The notes under the pieces were generated by a model. That model was not told where the DNA came from. It was given only the letters and a program-made list of their open reading frames with translations, and ran no database searches. A stretch of 64,000 nt of DNA from Phycicoccus sp. CSK15P-2 (GTDB taxonomy: Bacteria > Actinomycetota > Actinomycetes > Actinomycetales > Dermatophilaceae). Made by a program: the position numbers and the translations under genes. The stretch is from NCBI RefSeq assembly GCF_016888005.1, contig NZ_JAFDVE010000013.1, positions 1 to 64,000 on the forward strand, given 5' to 3'. Positions 44,515 to 55,268 of this stretch are shown here, piece by piece; within the stretch, counting starts at the first letter, position 1, and the number at the start of each line of letters is the position of its first letter.

Positions 44515-45281
44515 CGGCGCACCACGACCGTCTCGGCCACCTTGTCGTGCAGCGTCTGCCGTTTCGGGTCGTACAGCAGCCAGGCCGGGTCGACGACCCA
44601 CAGCACCCTGCCGAGCAGGTTGAGGACCGGGTTCAGCGCACTGAGCCCGGTGAGCACGCGGATGGCCTGCCGGCGCATCGCCACGCCCCACGAGATCCGG
44701 CCCGGTGCGTCGGCCGGTCGCACGACCGTCCCGAGGAGCATCTTCCCGGGTGTGGCCGCACGCCACACGAGGAACGCGGTCTCGTAGAGGAGCGACACGG
44801 CGAGGCCGATGAGCGTCACCGGCAGCACCGCACCCTCGAGGGCGTTCTGCAGCGGAGTGACGTCGGGGCTCTCACCGCGCAGGACGGCCTGGAGGTAGCC
44901 CTCGAAGGCCTCGAGGTAGTCCGTGAGGAAGGGCAGCGAGAGGAGCCCGGCGACGATGTTCGTGAGGAAGAGGTCGACCAGCCGGCCGAGCAGGCGACGC
45001 CACCACTCGGCGAGCGGGGCCCCGTCGTCCGTCGTCGCGCCGGCGGGGGCCTGCTGCCACGGGTACCCGGCGGGACCGGCGCCGGGCTGCGCGGTGCCAC
45101 CGTGCGCCCGGGCCGAGACGGCCGGGTCGGGGACCTCGGGAGCGCGTCCGATGGTCGAGGCCCCGGCCGTGGGCGAGCGCAGCGGGGTGCGGTGGGCGGT
45201 CCACACGATCCCGTCGAAGTACCGCAGCTGGTCGGCGTCCTCGGGGTCGGGGTACCAGCCCGGGGTGGTCGGCTCGCTCAT
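44511..45281 (-). CDS. DUF2510-RDD family membrane protein
   Basis: 256 aa. N-terminal DUF2510 (PGWYPDPEDADQLRYFDGIV), then RDD: LAEWWRRLLGRLVDLFLTNI, three hydrophobic helices and RISWGVAMRRQAIRVLTG. RDD proteins may be transporters; function unknown. Confidence 0.85.
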   Translation of the reverse strand: MSEPTTPGWYPDPEDADQLRYFDGIVWTAHRTPLRSPTAGASTIGRAPEVPDPAVSARAHGGTAQPGAGPAGYPWQQAPAGATTDDGAPLAEWWRRLLGRLVDLFLTNIVAGLLSLPFLTDYLEAFEGYLQAVLRGESPDVTPLQNALEGAVLPVTLIGLAVSLLYETAFLVWRAATPGKMLLGTVVRPADAPGRISWGVAMRRQAIRVLTGLSALNPVLNLLGRVLWVVDPAWLLYDPKRQTLHDKVAETVVVRR

Positions 45282-45304
45282 GGGGCAAGCATCACACGCC
45301 CGAC

Positions 45305-45340
45305 GGCGCCCGGGTCGGAGGGTCCGACCCGGGTGGCGCC
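45305..45340 (-). terminator. Bulged 15-bp hairpin after hpd
   Basis: GGCGCC-CGGGTCGGA pairs with TCCGACCCG-(GGT bulge)-GGCGCC around a GGG loop, 10 nt downstream of the hpd stop on the minus strand. Confidence 0.65.
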
Positions 45341-45350
45341 GCGGGCTCGG

Positions 45351-46696
<1,346 letters not shown>

Positions 46697-47188
46697 ATGG
46701 CACGACACGTCGGCGTAGACGCCTTGGACGCCCGGATCATCGCCCTGTTCACCGAGGACCCGCACGTGGGGGTGCTGGGAGCCTCGCGGCGCCTCGGTGT
46801 GGCCCGGGGCACCGTGCAGGCGCGGCTCGACCGGCTGCAGGAACGGGGCGTCATCGCCTCCTTCGCCCCCCAGGTCGACCCGGATGCGCTCGGCTACCCG
46901 GTCACCGCGTTCTGCACCCTCGAGATCCGCCAGCGCCAGGGCCACGCTCCGGTCGTCGCACATCTGTCGGCCATCCCGGAGGTGCTCGAGATCCACTCGA
47001 TCACCGGGGTGGGCGACCTCGTCGTGCGGGTCGCCGCCCGTGACAACGCCGACCTCGGCCGGGTCATCGACGAGATCATCGACGACGTGCACGTCCTCCG
47101 CGCCAACACCGCGATCTGCCTCGTGACCCACCTGGCCCACCGCACGGGCCCGCTCGTCGAGACAGCGGCAGCGGGGGACGAGACGTAG
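46697..47188 (+). CDS. Lrp/AsnC-family transcription regulator
   Basis: 163 aa. N-terminal HTH (ALDARIIALFTEDPHVGVLG, VARGTVQARLDRLQERGV) and a C-terminal RAM/AsnC ligand domain (VLEIHSITGVGDLVVRVAA). Being divergent from hpd, it probably controls tyrosine/homogentisate catabolism; the ligand may be tyrosine, phenylalanine or a derivative (inference). Confidence 0.9.
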   Translation: MARHVGVDALDARIIALFTEDPHVGVLGASRRLGVARGTVQARLDRLQERGVIASFAPQVDPDALGYPVTAFCTLEIRQRQGHAPVVAHLSAIPEVLEIHSITGVGDLVVRVAARDNADLGRVIDEIIDDVHVLRANTAICLVTHLAHRTGPLVETAAAGDET

Positions 47189-47229
47189 CCGGCGGCAGAC
47201 CGGCCGGCGTCGGTCGGTCCCGGCCCGGC

Positions 47230-48996
47230 TCAGCGCCGGCCGACGAACCAGCGGCGGATCGTCGCGACCCGCTCCTGCACCTGCTCCCCGGTGGCACTCG
47301 CGAGCTCGGGGCCACCACACGACCGCCGGAGGTCCAGGTGGATGGTCGCGTGCGGGGTTCCCGTCTTCGAGGAGTACGCCGCGACGAGCTTGTTGAGCTC
47401 CTTGCGCTGGGCGGCAAGGGCACGATGGGCCGCGACGGGCGTCGGGGCGCCCGGCTGCGGACGGGCCCGGCCGCTGCTCGCCTGCTTCGTCTGCCGCTCG
47501 TGCAGCAGCAGCGCGACCTGGTCGGGCTCGAGCAGCCCCGGTAGGCCGAGATAGTCCTGCTCCTCCTCGGAGCCGGCCTCGGCGTGCAGCCCGTACTGCT
47601 TGGCGTCGAAGAGGACGTGGTCGAAGTGCGCGTCGGACTCCAGCGCCTCGAAGCGGCTCTCGTCCTCGAGGCCGGTGGTGCGCTCGGTGCGGTTGGCGGC
47701 GGCGAGCATCCCCTCCTCCTCGGCCCAGATCGAGCCCTCGTGGTCGGCTGCGGACGGTCGGTCGAGGGCGTGGTCGCGCTCCTCCTCCATCGTCGCGGCG
47801 AGCTGCAGGATCACGGGCACGGAGGGGAGGAACACCGAGGCCGTCTCGCCCCGCTTGCGGGCCCGCACGAAGCGTCCGACCGCCTGGGCGAAGAACAGTG
47901 GGGTCGAGGTCGACGTGGCGTAGACCCCGACGGCGAGCCGCGGGACGTCGACGCCCTCGGACACCATCCGGACCGCGACCATCCACCGGGACTCGTCGTT
48001 CGCGAACTGCTCGATGCGCGCGCTCGCCCCGGCGTCGTCGGAGAGGACGACGGCCGCGGCCTCACCGGTCACCGCCTCGAGGATCCGGGCGTAGGCACGG
48101 GCCGAGGTCTGGTTCGAGGCGATGACCAGGCCACCGGCGTCCGGGACGTGCCGCCGCACCTCGGAGAGCCGCTTGTCGGCGGCAGCGAGCACGGCCGGGA
48201 CCCACTCGCCCTTGGGGTCGAGCGCCGTGCGCCAGGCGTGCGCGGTCTGGTCCTTGGTCAGGGGCTCCCCGAGACGGGCGGCGACCTCGTCCCCGGCCTT
48301 GGTGCGCCAGCGCATGGCCCCGCCGTAGGCGAGGAACAGCACGGGGCGGACGACGCCGTCGCGCAGTGCGGCCGCGTAGCCGTAGGTGAAGTCGGACGCC
48401 GAGCGGAGGACGCCGTCGTGGTCCATCTCGTAGCGCACGAACGGGATCGGGTTGGTGTCCGAGCGGAACGGGGTGCCGGTGAGGGCCAGGCGCCGCGTCG
48501 CCGGGGTGAAGGCCTCACGGATGCCGTCGCCCCACGAGCGCGCGTCACCGCCGTGGTGGATCTCGTCGAGGATGACGAGCGTCGGCTCGGTCTCGGTGCG
48601 GCGGCGGTGCAGGGCGGGGTTGGCCGCCACCTGGGCGTAGGTGACTGCCACGCCGTCGTACTCGCTCGACTGCACCCCCGCGGAGTTCGAGAACGCCGGG
48701 TTGAGCTGGATGCCCACGCGCCCGGCCGCATCGGCCCACTGGGTCTTCAGGTGCTCCGTGGGGGCCACGACCGTGACCGCCCGGACGACACCGCGGTCGA
48801 GGAGCTCGGTGGCGATCCGCAGCGCGTAGGTGGTCTTGCCCGCACCCGGCGTGGCGACCGCGAGGAAGTCGCGCGCCTCACCGCGCAGGTAGGCCGCGAG
48901 AGCCTCCTCCTGCCACGCCCGCAGCTTCGCCGCGGTACCCCACGCGGCCCGCTCCGGGTAGGCGGGTGGCAGGTGTCCGGCGGCAGAGGTACTCAT
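47230..48996 (-). CDS. SF2 DEAD/DEAH-box helicase
   Basis: 588 aa. Walker A ATPGAGKTTYALRIA, Walker B as VILDEIHHGG, motif III LALTGTPFRSD, and helicase C with FFAQAVGRFVRARKRG. It resembles the SSL2-like actinobacterial helicase; nucleic-acid target unknown. The start at 48996 (MSTSAAGHL) is used because a longer frame would run into the terminator hairpin at 49030. Confidence 0.88.
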   Translation of the reverse strand: MSTSAAGHLPPAYPERAAWGTAAKLRAWQEEALAAYLRGEARDFLAVATPGAGKTTYALRIATELLDRGVVRAVTVVAPTEHLKTQWADAAGRVGIQLNPAFSNSAGVQSSEYDGVAVTYAQVAANPALHRRRTETEPTLVILDEIHHGGDARSWGDGIREAFTPATRRLALTGTPFRSDTNPIPFVRYEMDHDGVLRSASDFTYGYAAALRDGVVRPVLFLAYGGAMRWRTKAGDEVAARLGEPLTKDQTAHAWRTALDPKGEWVPAVLAAADKRLSEVRRHVPDAGGLVIASNQTSARAYARILEAVTGEAAAVVLSDDAGASARIEQFANDESRWMVAVRMVSEGVDVPRLAVGVYATSTSTPLFFAQAVGRFVRARKRGETASVFLPSVPVILQLAATMEEERDHALDRPSAADHEGSIWAEEEGMLAAANRTERTTGLEDESRFEALESDAHFDHVLFDAKQYGLHAEAGSEEEQDYLGLPGLLEPDQVALLLHERQTKQASSGRARPQPGAPTPVAAHRALAAQRKELNKLVAAYSSKTGTPHATIHLDLRRSCGGPELASATGEQVQERVATIRRWFVGRR

Positions 48997-49029
48997 GGGC
49001 GCTGGCCACGATAGGCGGCGCCGCGACGA

Positions 49030-49072
49030 CATGCCGAAGGCCCCCGCGAAACTCGCGGGGGCCTTCGGCATG
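49030..49072 (-). terminator. 20-bp perfect stem terminator
   Basis: CATGCCGAAGGCCCCCGCGA pairs perfectly with 49053-49072 around AAC. It lies 32 nt after the M43 protease stop and 34 nt before the helicase start. Confidence 0.85.
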
Positions 49073-49103
49073 TGCTAGCGGGAACGAGGCTCCGCCGGTG
49101 TGC

Positions 49104-50069
49104 TCAGGACGCTCGGTACGTCGTCCACGCCGACTGCATCCGGGTGGTCTGCCCAGCCGTGAACTCGTACATGCAGGCGTCGTACGTGTAGTCCATGAAG
49201 TTGTGGATCGGGTCGACCCCGCTCTGCCGCCGGCACGAGTCGCGCCCGGTCGGGCAGCCGTACGCCGGGGACGCCTCGGCAGGGGTGTCGCTCACGTAGT
49301 CACCCTGACCGTTACAGCCGCCCTGGAACGTGTGGTACAGCCCGAGCCAGTGGCCGACCTCGTGGGTCCCCGTGTCGCCCCGGTTGTAGTTCGTCGCGCT
49401 ACCACCGGGAAGGCTCTCGTCGAGCAGGACGACACCGTCCATCGGGTCGACGCTCGACTTCGGGAAGGTCGCCCAGCCGAGGAGGTCGTCCCCGAGGTCC
49501 GCGGTGTAGATGTTCAGGGCGTCCTTGCCGCCCTCGTGCAGGGCGTTCTTCATCTGACGCTCGGCGCTCGAGCCGTTCGTGATGCCGTTGTACCAGCTCG
49601 GGTTGTTCGTCGAGTCGGTGGAGACGAGCGAGAACGAGAACCCGGTACCGGAGTACGCCGAGTTGAGGACACTGATCTGGCTGTTGATCTCGGCCGAGGA
49701 CAGCTGGCCCCTGGAGCCGTCGGTGATCGTGTGCCAGTACACCGGCACGGTGGCACTCGCGAACGCCGCGGCGCTTCCCGCCTTGCCCTCGGTCATCACC
49801 TTCCCGTTCGAGGCGACCGACACGCCCTGGGCGCTCATCGCCCGCTTGAGGGCCTGGTCCATGGCGGCGGCCTGGGCGTCGCTCAGCTCGTGGGGGTCGC
49901 GCCGCTGCCCGTCGGCGCGGCCGCCGACGGCGTCGGAGTGGGTCGTGCACTCGGCGTCGACGCTCGCCGAACCGGCGGCGGTGCGGGCCTGTGCGGGGGC
50001 GAGGGGCAGCACGGACCCGGCGACACCGAGGGTGAGCGCGGCCAGGGCCGTCAGGGATCGAGTACGCAT
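49104..50069 (-). CDS. Secreted M43 (pappalysin-like) zinc metalloprotease
   Basis: 321 aa. Signal peptide ([20 protein letters not shown]) with AQA cleavage site, prodomain-like region, then [11 protein letters not shown] (HExxHxxGxxH) and a Met-turn in [14 protein letters not shown], with disulfide Cys pairs. The family cleaves extracellular proteins. ATG 50069 with GAAGGA upstream. The 197-bp upstream gap shows no gene. Confidence 0.92.
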   Translation of the reverse strand: MRTRSLTALAALTLGVAGSVLPLAPAQARTAAGSASVDAECTTHSDAVGGRADGQRRDPHELSDAQAAAMDQALKRAMSAQGVSVASNGKVMTEGKAGSAAAFASATVPVYWHTITDGSRGQLSSAEINSQISVLNSAYSGTGFSFSLVSTDSTNNPSWYNGITNGSSAERQMKNALHEGGKDALNIYTADLGDDLLGWATFPKSSVDPMDGVVLLDESLPGGSATNYNRGDTGTHEVGHWLGLYHTFQGGCNGQGDYVSDTPAEASPAYGCPTGRDSCRRQSGVDPIHNFMDYTYDACMYEFTAGQTTRMQSAWTTYRAS

Positions 50070-50266
50070 GAGCGTCCTTCCGGTGGGTCTCACCCGGCCG
50101 GTTCGGCCAGGCTCCGCAAGGACGGTAGGCGCCGAGTGGGGTCGGTGGGGTCTGCCGGCCGTCAGGGTTGGGTAAGACCTGCCGGCTCGTACTCCCCCGA
50201 CGTCAAGGACGGGTCAGGGCCGCGTCAGGCTTCGTCAAGGATGGAGGGCGGAGACCGTGACCTGCG

Positions 50267-50578
50267 TCACTCGCCGCCGTCCTGAGGTGCGCGCAGCCCC
50301 TCGTAGATCTCCTTGCACATGGGGCACACCGGGAAGCGGTCGGGGTTGCGGCCGGGCACCCACACCTTGCCGCAGAGCGCGGTGACGGGCTCGCCGGTCA
50401 CCGCGCTCTCGACGATCTTCTCCTTGCGCACGTAATGGGCGAAGCGCTCGTGGTCGCCCGGCTCGGCGACCTCTGGAACGGTCTCGGTGCGCTCGAGGAC
50501 TGCCGTCTGGGTCTGCGGGCCGTCCGGGCCCTCGGGGCCGCCCGGGGCCCCCGGCTCCTGCGGGGTGGTCTCGCTCAT
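50267..50578 (-). CDS. DUF3039 family zinc-ribbon-like protein
   Basis: 103 aa. Acidic, Pro-rich N terminus, then FAHYVRKEKIVES and VTALCGKVWVPGRNP plus FPVCPMCKEIYEGL with a C...CxxC zinc-binding set. A conserved actinobacterial protein of unknown function. TACGCT (50585-50590, minus) ends 6 nt before the ATG. Confidence 0.87.
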   Translation of the reverse strand: MSETTPQEPGAPGGPEGPDGPQTQTAVLERTETVPEVAEPGDHERFAHYVRKEKIVESAVTGEPVTALCGKVWVPGRNPDRFPVCPMCKEIYEGLRAPQDGGE

Positions 50579-50600
50579 GCCCCGAGCGTACGCCGGGTGC

Positions 50601-51161
50601 TCAGTTGTGCTCGGGTTCGGGCGGGAACCACGCGTACCACCGCAGCGGTTCCCGCTGCCGACGCAGGACCCTCTGCCACAGGCCCTCGGGCTCTGCGCTG
50701 AAGGCATCGCCGCTCTCGGCGTCGACGACGAACCACGAGCCGGTCGCGACCTCCTCCTCGAGCTGGCCCGGTGACCAGCCCGCGTACCCGGCGAAGATCC
50801 GCAGCCCGGACACCTCCGCCGCGACGAGGATCGGCGGGGTGTCGAGGTCGACGAGCGCGACCGCACCGAAGAGCCGGCGCACCCCCGCCGGCTCCGGGGA
50901 GTCTCCCGGGACGGCGACCAGCCCGAGGGCGGAGTCGAGCTGGACCGGGCCACCCTGGAACATCGTCGCCGGATGGCTCGCGTGAGCCTGCCAGCCGGGC
51001 AGCACGCTGTTGATCTCGGCCTCGACGGGCCGGTTGAGGACGATCCCCTGAGCACCGTCGTCCGCGTGGTGGAGGACGAGCACGACCGAGCGACGGAAGA
51101 CCCCGGCCTCGATCTGCGGGGTCGCGACGAGGAGCCTCCCCGTCACGAACTCGGCACTCAC
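50601..51161 (-). CDS. YqgE/AlgH family protein
   Basis: 186 aa. VTGRLLVATPQIEAGVFRRS, GAQGIVLNRP, FQGGPVQLDSALGL and FAGYAGWSPGQLEEEV are AlgH features. Cellular role unclear. GTG start overlapping the DEAD helicase stop (GTGA). Confidence 0.9.
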   Translation of the reverse strand: MSAEFVTGRLLVATPQIEAGVFRRSVVLVLHHADDGAQGIVLNRPVEAEINSVLPGWQAHASHPATMFQGGPVQLDSALGLVAVPGDSPEPAGVRRLFGAVALVDLDTPPILVAAEVSGLRIFAGYAGWSPGQLEEEVATGSWFVVDAESGDAFSAEPEGLWQRVLRRQREPLRWYAWFPPEPEHN

Positions 51162-53134
51162 CCGCCCATTCTGCCCCCGCGCCCGCTGCCGCGTCCGGCA
51201 CTCGACGAACGACCACGGCCACCGTCCCGACGGCCGGACCGGGGTGCGCCTCGGCGCTGTCCCCGCCCGCCAGCGCGGCCCCGGCGCGGGTCGCCCTCGA
51301 CGACAGGCTTCCACACCTCGTCCGGGACCGGGACCCCGCTCGGGGCCCGGCCACCCAGGGCCCGGACCGCGGCGTCGCCGGGAACGACGGACGTGGTCTG
51401 CGCCTCGGCGCCGGCACCCTCGATGATCCGGGTCGTCATCCGACGCTGGTGCGGGAGTGCGAGCATGACGACGACGCCCTGCTCGCCGGCCCGCGCGGTG
51501 CGCCCGGCCCGATGGAGGTAGTCCTTGTGGTCCTTCGGAGGGTCGACCTGGACGACGAGGCCGATGTCGTCGACGTGGATGCCGCGCGCCGCGACGTCCG
51601 TCGCGACGAGCACCGGCACCCGGCCGTCCCGGAACGCCCCGAGGACGCGGTTACGCACGTTCTGCGACAGTCCGCCGTGCAGCGCCGCCGCGAGGACGCC
51701 GCGCTCGCGCAACTCCCGGGCGATCCGGTCGGTGCCGAGCTGGGTGCGGGCGAAGACCACGGTGCGTCCCTCGCGGCCGGCGAGCTCGGCGGTGAGCGCC
51801 TTCTTGTCGTGCGGCGCGACGAGGAGCACGTGGTGGCTCATCGTCGACACCGTGGCCTGGGCCTCGTCGGTGGAGTGCGTCACCGGGTCGACGAGGTAGC
51901 GCTCGACGAGGGTGTCGACGCCACGGTCGAGCGTCGCCGAGAAGAGCAGCCGCTGGCCGCCCTCGGGGACCGCGTCGAGGATCCGGGTCACCTCGGGGAC
52001 GAAGCCCATGTCGGCCATGTGGTCCGCCTCGTCGAGGACGGCGACCTCCACGTCCCCCAGCTCGACGGCGCCGCGCTCCATGAGGTCGACGAGGCGCCCC
52101 GGCGTGGCGACGAGCAGGTGGACGCCGCGCTCGAGCGCCTTGATCTGGCCCTCGTAGGACAGCCCACCGGCGACCAGCCGGTGCCGCAGCCCGGTGACGT
52201 GCACGAACGGCTCCAGGGCGTCGCTCACCTGCATCGCGAGCTCACGCGTCGGGACGAGGACGAGCGCGCGGGGACGGCGGGGGGCCGGACGAGCGCCGTC
52301 GGCGAGCCGGGCGACGGTCGGCAGGCCGAACGCCAGCGTCTTGCCCGAGCCGGTCCGGGCCCGGCCGAGCACGTCCCGCCCCGCGAGTGCGTCGGCGACG
52401 GTGGCCCGCTGGATGGGGAACGGGTCGGTGATGCCGTCGCGGGCCAGCCGCTCGACGAGGCGCTCGGGCAGCCCGAGTGCGGCGAACCCGTTGTCGGCGG
52501 TGACCTCTCGCGGCCCACCCGCCGCGGTGGAGCGGTAGGTGGTCCAGGTGTCGGCCTCGGCACGCTCGGCCTCGGCCTCCTCGAAGCTCATCGGCCGCTC
52601 GTCGTCCCACCCGCGGTCGGCGTGGCGCCCCTCGTGCCGGTCGCGGCGTGCGGGGTCGGCGACGCGAGGGCCGCGGTCGCGGACCGGCCGCTCGCCGCGC
52701 TCTCGACGCGGGCGTCCGTCGTGCGGCCGCTGCGTGTGCCGGGGACGCTCGCCGTCGCGCCGGCGGTCCTCGCGACGGTCGGAGCGCTCGCGGCGCTCCG
52801 GACGCTCAACTCGCGGGCGGTCGTCCCCACGCCGCCCGTCCCAGGTGCGGTCGTCGCGGCGGCGGTCGTCCGGGCGCCGGTCTCCCCAGGTGCGGTCGTC
52901 CGACCGGCGCTCGTCGCGCCGCCGGTCCTCCCGGCCCGGCGCGCCGCCGCGGCGGGGGTCCTCGCGGTCCCAGCGGGCGGAGCGCTCGGCGCGGGGGCGC
53001 TTGGGTCGCTCGGTGTCGGTCGGGCGGCTGCTCGTCGGGCCCTGGCCGCGGTGCGGCTTCTTCGCGGCCTTGCGGGCCTCCGCCTTGCGGGCAGCGGTCC
53101 AGCGGGCCTTCGGCCCGGGTGCCTTCTTCGGCAT
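51158..53134 (-). CDS. DEAD-box RNA helicase with long charged N-terminal extension
   Basis: 658 aa. Residues about 1-180 are Arg/Asp/Glu-rich low-complexity sequence with repeats of the type RRDDRTWDGRR and RRSDDRTWGDRR. The helicase core follows: ARTGSGKTLAFGLP, PTRELAMQV, LDEADHMADMGF, LLFSATL, and HRAGRTARAG. The end is Gly/Arg rich (RGG-like). It unwinds RNA; role in ribosome or mRNA metabolism likely. MPKKAPGPK at 53134 is chosen; 53182 is an upstream alternative. Confidence 0.9.
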   Translation of the reverse strand: MPKKAPGPKARWTAARKAEARKAAKKPHRGQGPTSSRPTDTERPKRPRAERSARWDREDPRRGGAPGREDRRRDERRSDDRTWGDRRPDDRRRDDRTWDGRRGDDRPRVERPERRERSDRREDRRRDGERPRHTQRPHDGRPRRERGERPVRDRGPRVADPARRDRHEGRHADRGWDDERPMSFEEAEAERAEADTWTTYRSTAAGGPREVTADNGFAALGLPERLVERLARDGITDPFPIQRATVADALAGRDVLGRARTGSGKTLAFGLPTVARLADGARPAPRRPRALVLVPTRELAMQVSDALEPFVHVTGLRHRLVAGGLSYEGQIKALERGVHLLVATPGRLVDLMERGAVELGDVEVAVLDEADHMADMGFVPEVTRILDAVPEGGQRLLFSATLDRGVDTLVERYLVDPVTHSTDEAQATVSTMSHHVLLVAPHDKKALTAELAGREGRTVVFARTQLGTDRIARELRERGVLAAALHGGLSQNVRNRVLGAFRDGRVPVLVATDVAARGIHVDDIGLVVQVDPPKDHKDYLHRAGRTARAGEQGVVVMLALPHQRRMTTRIIEGAGAEAQTTSVVPGDAAVRALGGRAPSGVPVPDEVWKPVVEGDPRRGRAGGRGQRRGAPRSGRRDGGRGRSSSAGRGSGRGGRMGG

Positions 53135-53362
53135 GGGTGGTCTCACCTGTGTTCCGTCGTCGGGTGTCGTGTGGACAGACACGTCGTCGGCCGGTGGCGA
53201 AACAGCGAGTACAACGGGTCTCCGGACCGTCTGTGGTCCTGGGCGGCCGGTTCGACCGAGGCGATGTCACCGACGAGCACCGGGTGGATGGCAGTGGAAC
53301 CACGCTCTGTGGTCGAGGGGACGCGGCCAGGCGTCCGCACCTCGGTGCGACCGCCCATCCTA
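53135..53362 (-). promoter_or_regulatory. Long 5' leader of the DEAD helicase
   Basis: TAGGAT (53357-53362, minus) overlaps the VanZ stop and predicts a start near 53350, giving a leader of about 215 nt without any ORF. No known riboswitch is recognised. Long leaders are known on cold-shock RNA helicase mRNAs. Confidence 0.45.
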
Positions 53363-53740
53363 CCAGCGCGTGGAGCCGCTCCCGACCACTCGGCGGCGCT
53401 CGACGGCGCGGGCGAGCAGCACCCCGATGCCGACCCCCACGAGGTCGGCGACGGCGTCCCAGAGGTCGCCGGAGCGGTCCGGAAGCAGCGTCCCCTGCAC
53501 GACCTCGCTGACCACCGCGTGCGCGGCGAGCGCCGGAACCACGCCGCGGACCGGCAGCCGCGCGAGCAGCGCGAGCACGGTCGGCACGAGGAACACCGTG
53601 AGGTGCACGACCTTGTCGGCACCGGCGAACGGCGCCTGTCCCGGGCCTTCCGGTGCGTAGAGGACGACGACCTGCACGACGAGCGCGAGGACGAGGCCGG
53701 CCAGCAGCACGGTCCGGACGCGCGCGCCGGGTCCGGTCAC
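53360..53740 (-). CDS. VanZ-like membrane protein
   Basis: 126 aa, helices at LLAGLVLALVVQVVVLY, VHLTVFLVPTVLALLARL, VVPALAAHAVVSEVVQG and LVGVGIGVLLARAV. GADKVVHLTVF and RSGDLWDAVADLVGVGIG fit VanZ. GTGA overlap with the malic enzyme stop. Function unknown. Confidence 0.78.
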   Translation of the reverse strand: MTGPGARVRTVLLAGLVLALVVQVVVLYAPEGPGQAPFAGADKVVHLTVFLVPTVLALLARLPVRGVVPALAAHAVVSEVVQGTLLPDRSGDLWDAVADLVGVGIGVLLARAVERRRVVGSGSTRW

Positions 53741-55185
53741 GGCGTCTGCAGGGCGTTCGTCGCCGCCTGCGCCGCGGCCTGCGGGGGCTCGCCCTGGACG
53801 GTCCGCCGCACCGCATCGGCGACGACCGTCGTGACGTCCGGGTGGAAGACGCTCGGGATGATGTACGTCGCGTTGCGCTCCTCGTCCGTGACGACGTCGG
53901 CGAGCGCGCCGGCCGCGGCGAGCAGGACGTCCGTCGTCACGAGTCGGCTCGCGGCGTCGATGAGCCCGCGGAACACCCCGGGGAAGACGAGGACGTTGTT
54001 GATCTGGTTGGCGAAGTCCGAACGGCCGGTCGCGACGACCGCTGCGTGCCGGGCGGCGACCTCGGGGTCGATCTCGGGGACCGGGTTCGCCATCGCGAAG
54101 ACGACGGCACCCGGTGCCATCGAGGCGACGTCGTCCTCGGTGAGGACGTTCGGCGCGGAGACGCCGAGGAAGACGTCCGCGCCGCGCACGGCCTCGCTCA
54201 GCGAGCCCCGGACGTCGTCGGGGTTGGTGTGCTCGGCGATCCACGCGTGGTTCGGGTGGTCGCCGGACAGGACGTCGGCCCGCTGCCGGTGGACGACGCC
54301 GTGGACGTCTGCGACGACCACGTGCCGGGCGCCGGCCTGCAGGAGCAGCTTGAGGATGGCCGTGCCCGCGGCGCCGGCCCCGCTCATGACGAGCCGGACG
54401 TCCGCGAGCTCCTTGCCGACGACCCGCAGCGCGTTGCGCAGCGCCGCGAGCGCGACGATGGCCGTCCCGTGCTGGTCGTCGTGGAAGACCGGGATGTCGA
54501 GCTCGGCGCGCAGCCGGGCCTCGACCTCGAAGCAGCGCGGTGCCGAGATGTCCTCGAGGTTGATGCCCGCGAACCCCGGCGCGATGGCCTTGACGGTGCG
54601 GATGATCTCCTCGGTGTCGGTCGTGTCGAGGCAGATCGGGAAGGCGTCGATGTCGGCGAAGCGCTTGAAGAGCGCGGCCTTGCCCTCCATGACCGGCATG
54701 GCGGCGAGCGGGCCGATGTCGCCGAGGCCGAGGACGGCGGTGCCGTCGGTGACGACGGCGACGGTGTTGCGCTTGATGGTCAGGCGCCGGGCGTCCTCGG
54801 GGTTGCGGGCGATGGCCTGGCACACCCGCGCGACCCCGGGGGTGTAGACGAGCGAGAGGTCGTCGCGGGTACGGATGGGGACCTTGGACTCGACGGTCAG
54901 CTTGCCCCCGAGGTGCATGAGGAACGTGCGGTCCGACACCTTGCCGATCTCGAGCCCCTCGACCGCGCGCATCGCCGCGACGATCTCGTCGGCGTGATCG
55001 GGGTCCCGGGTGAGCATGGTGACGTCGACGCCGAGCCGGGCGTGCCCGGAGCCCGTGACGTCGAGACCGGTGACCACTCCCCCGGTGCGCTCGATGAGTC
55101 CGGTCATCTCGCTGACGGCCGTCGGGCTGGCCGGGAGGACGAGGCGGACGGTCACGCTGTTGGCGATGGACGGTGCGGCGGGCAT
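53737..55185 (-). CDS. NAD(P)-dependent malic enzyme with N-terminal ACT domain
   Basis: 482 aa. ACT-like N terminus (about 1-85), then SLVYTPGVARVCQAIA, PVMEGKAALFKRFADIDAFP, VFHDDQHGTAIVALAALRN (metal site) and MSGAGAAGTAILKLLLQ (NAD binding), FANQINNVLVFPG. It decarboxylates malate to pyruvate. Pyruvate carboxylase is 4.5 kb away. Confidence 0.93.
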   Translation of the reverse strand: MPAAPSIANSVTVRLVLPASPTAVSEMTGLIERTGGVVTGLDVTGSGHARLGVDVTMLTRDPDHADEIVAAMRAVEGLEIGKVSDRTFLMHLGGKLTVESKVPIRTRDDLSLVYTPGVARVCQAIARNPEDARRLTIKRNTVAVVTDGTAVLGLGDIGPLAAMPVMEGKAALFKRFADIDAFPICLDTTDTEEIIRTVKAIAPGFAGINLEDISAPRCFEVEARLRAELDIPVFHDDQHGTAIVALAALRNALRVVGKELADVRLVMSGAGAAGTAILKLLLQAGARHVVVADVHGVVHRQRADVLSGDHPNHAWIAEHTNPDDVRGSLSEAVRGADVFLGVSAPNVLTEDDVASMAPGAVVFAMANPVPEIDPEVAARHAAVVATGRSDFANQINNVLVFPGVFRGLIDAASRLVTTDVLLAAAGALADVVTDEERNATYIIPSVFHPDVTTVVADAVRRTVQGEPPQAAAQAATNALQTP

Positions 55186-55268
55186 GGGGTCGATCTAACC
55201 GCGTACCGGCAGGTAGCCCGAACGCGGGCGTCGGGAGGGGAGGCCTCCGGAGGCCTACAGTGACGTCC

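Noticed and set aside
47189-47229. GCCGG/CCGGC hairpin after the Lrp gene
   Set aside because: Five-bp stems of this kind are expected by chance at this GC content.
51449-54847. Plus-strand open frame of 1132 codons
   Set aside because: Antisense to the DEAD helicase, VanZ and malic enzyme; no domain.
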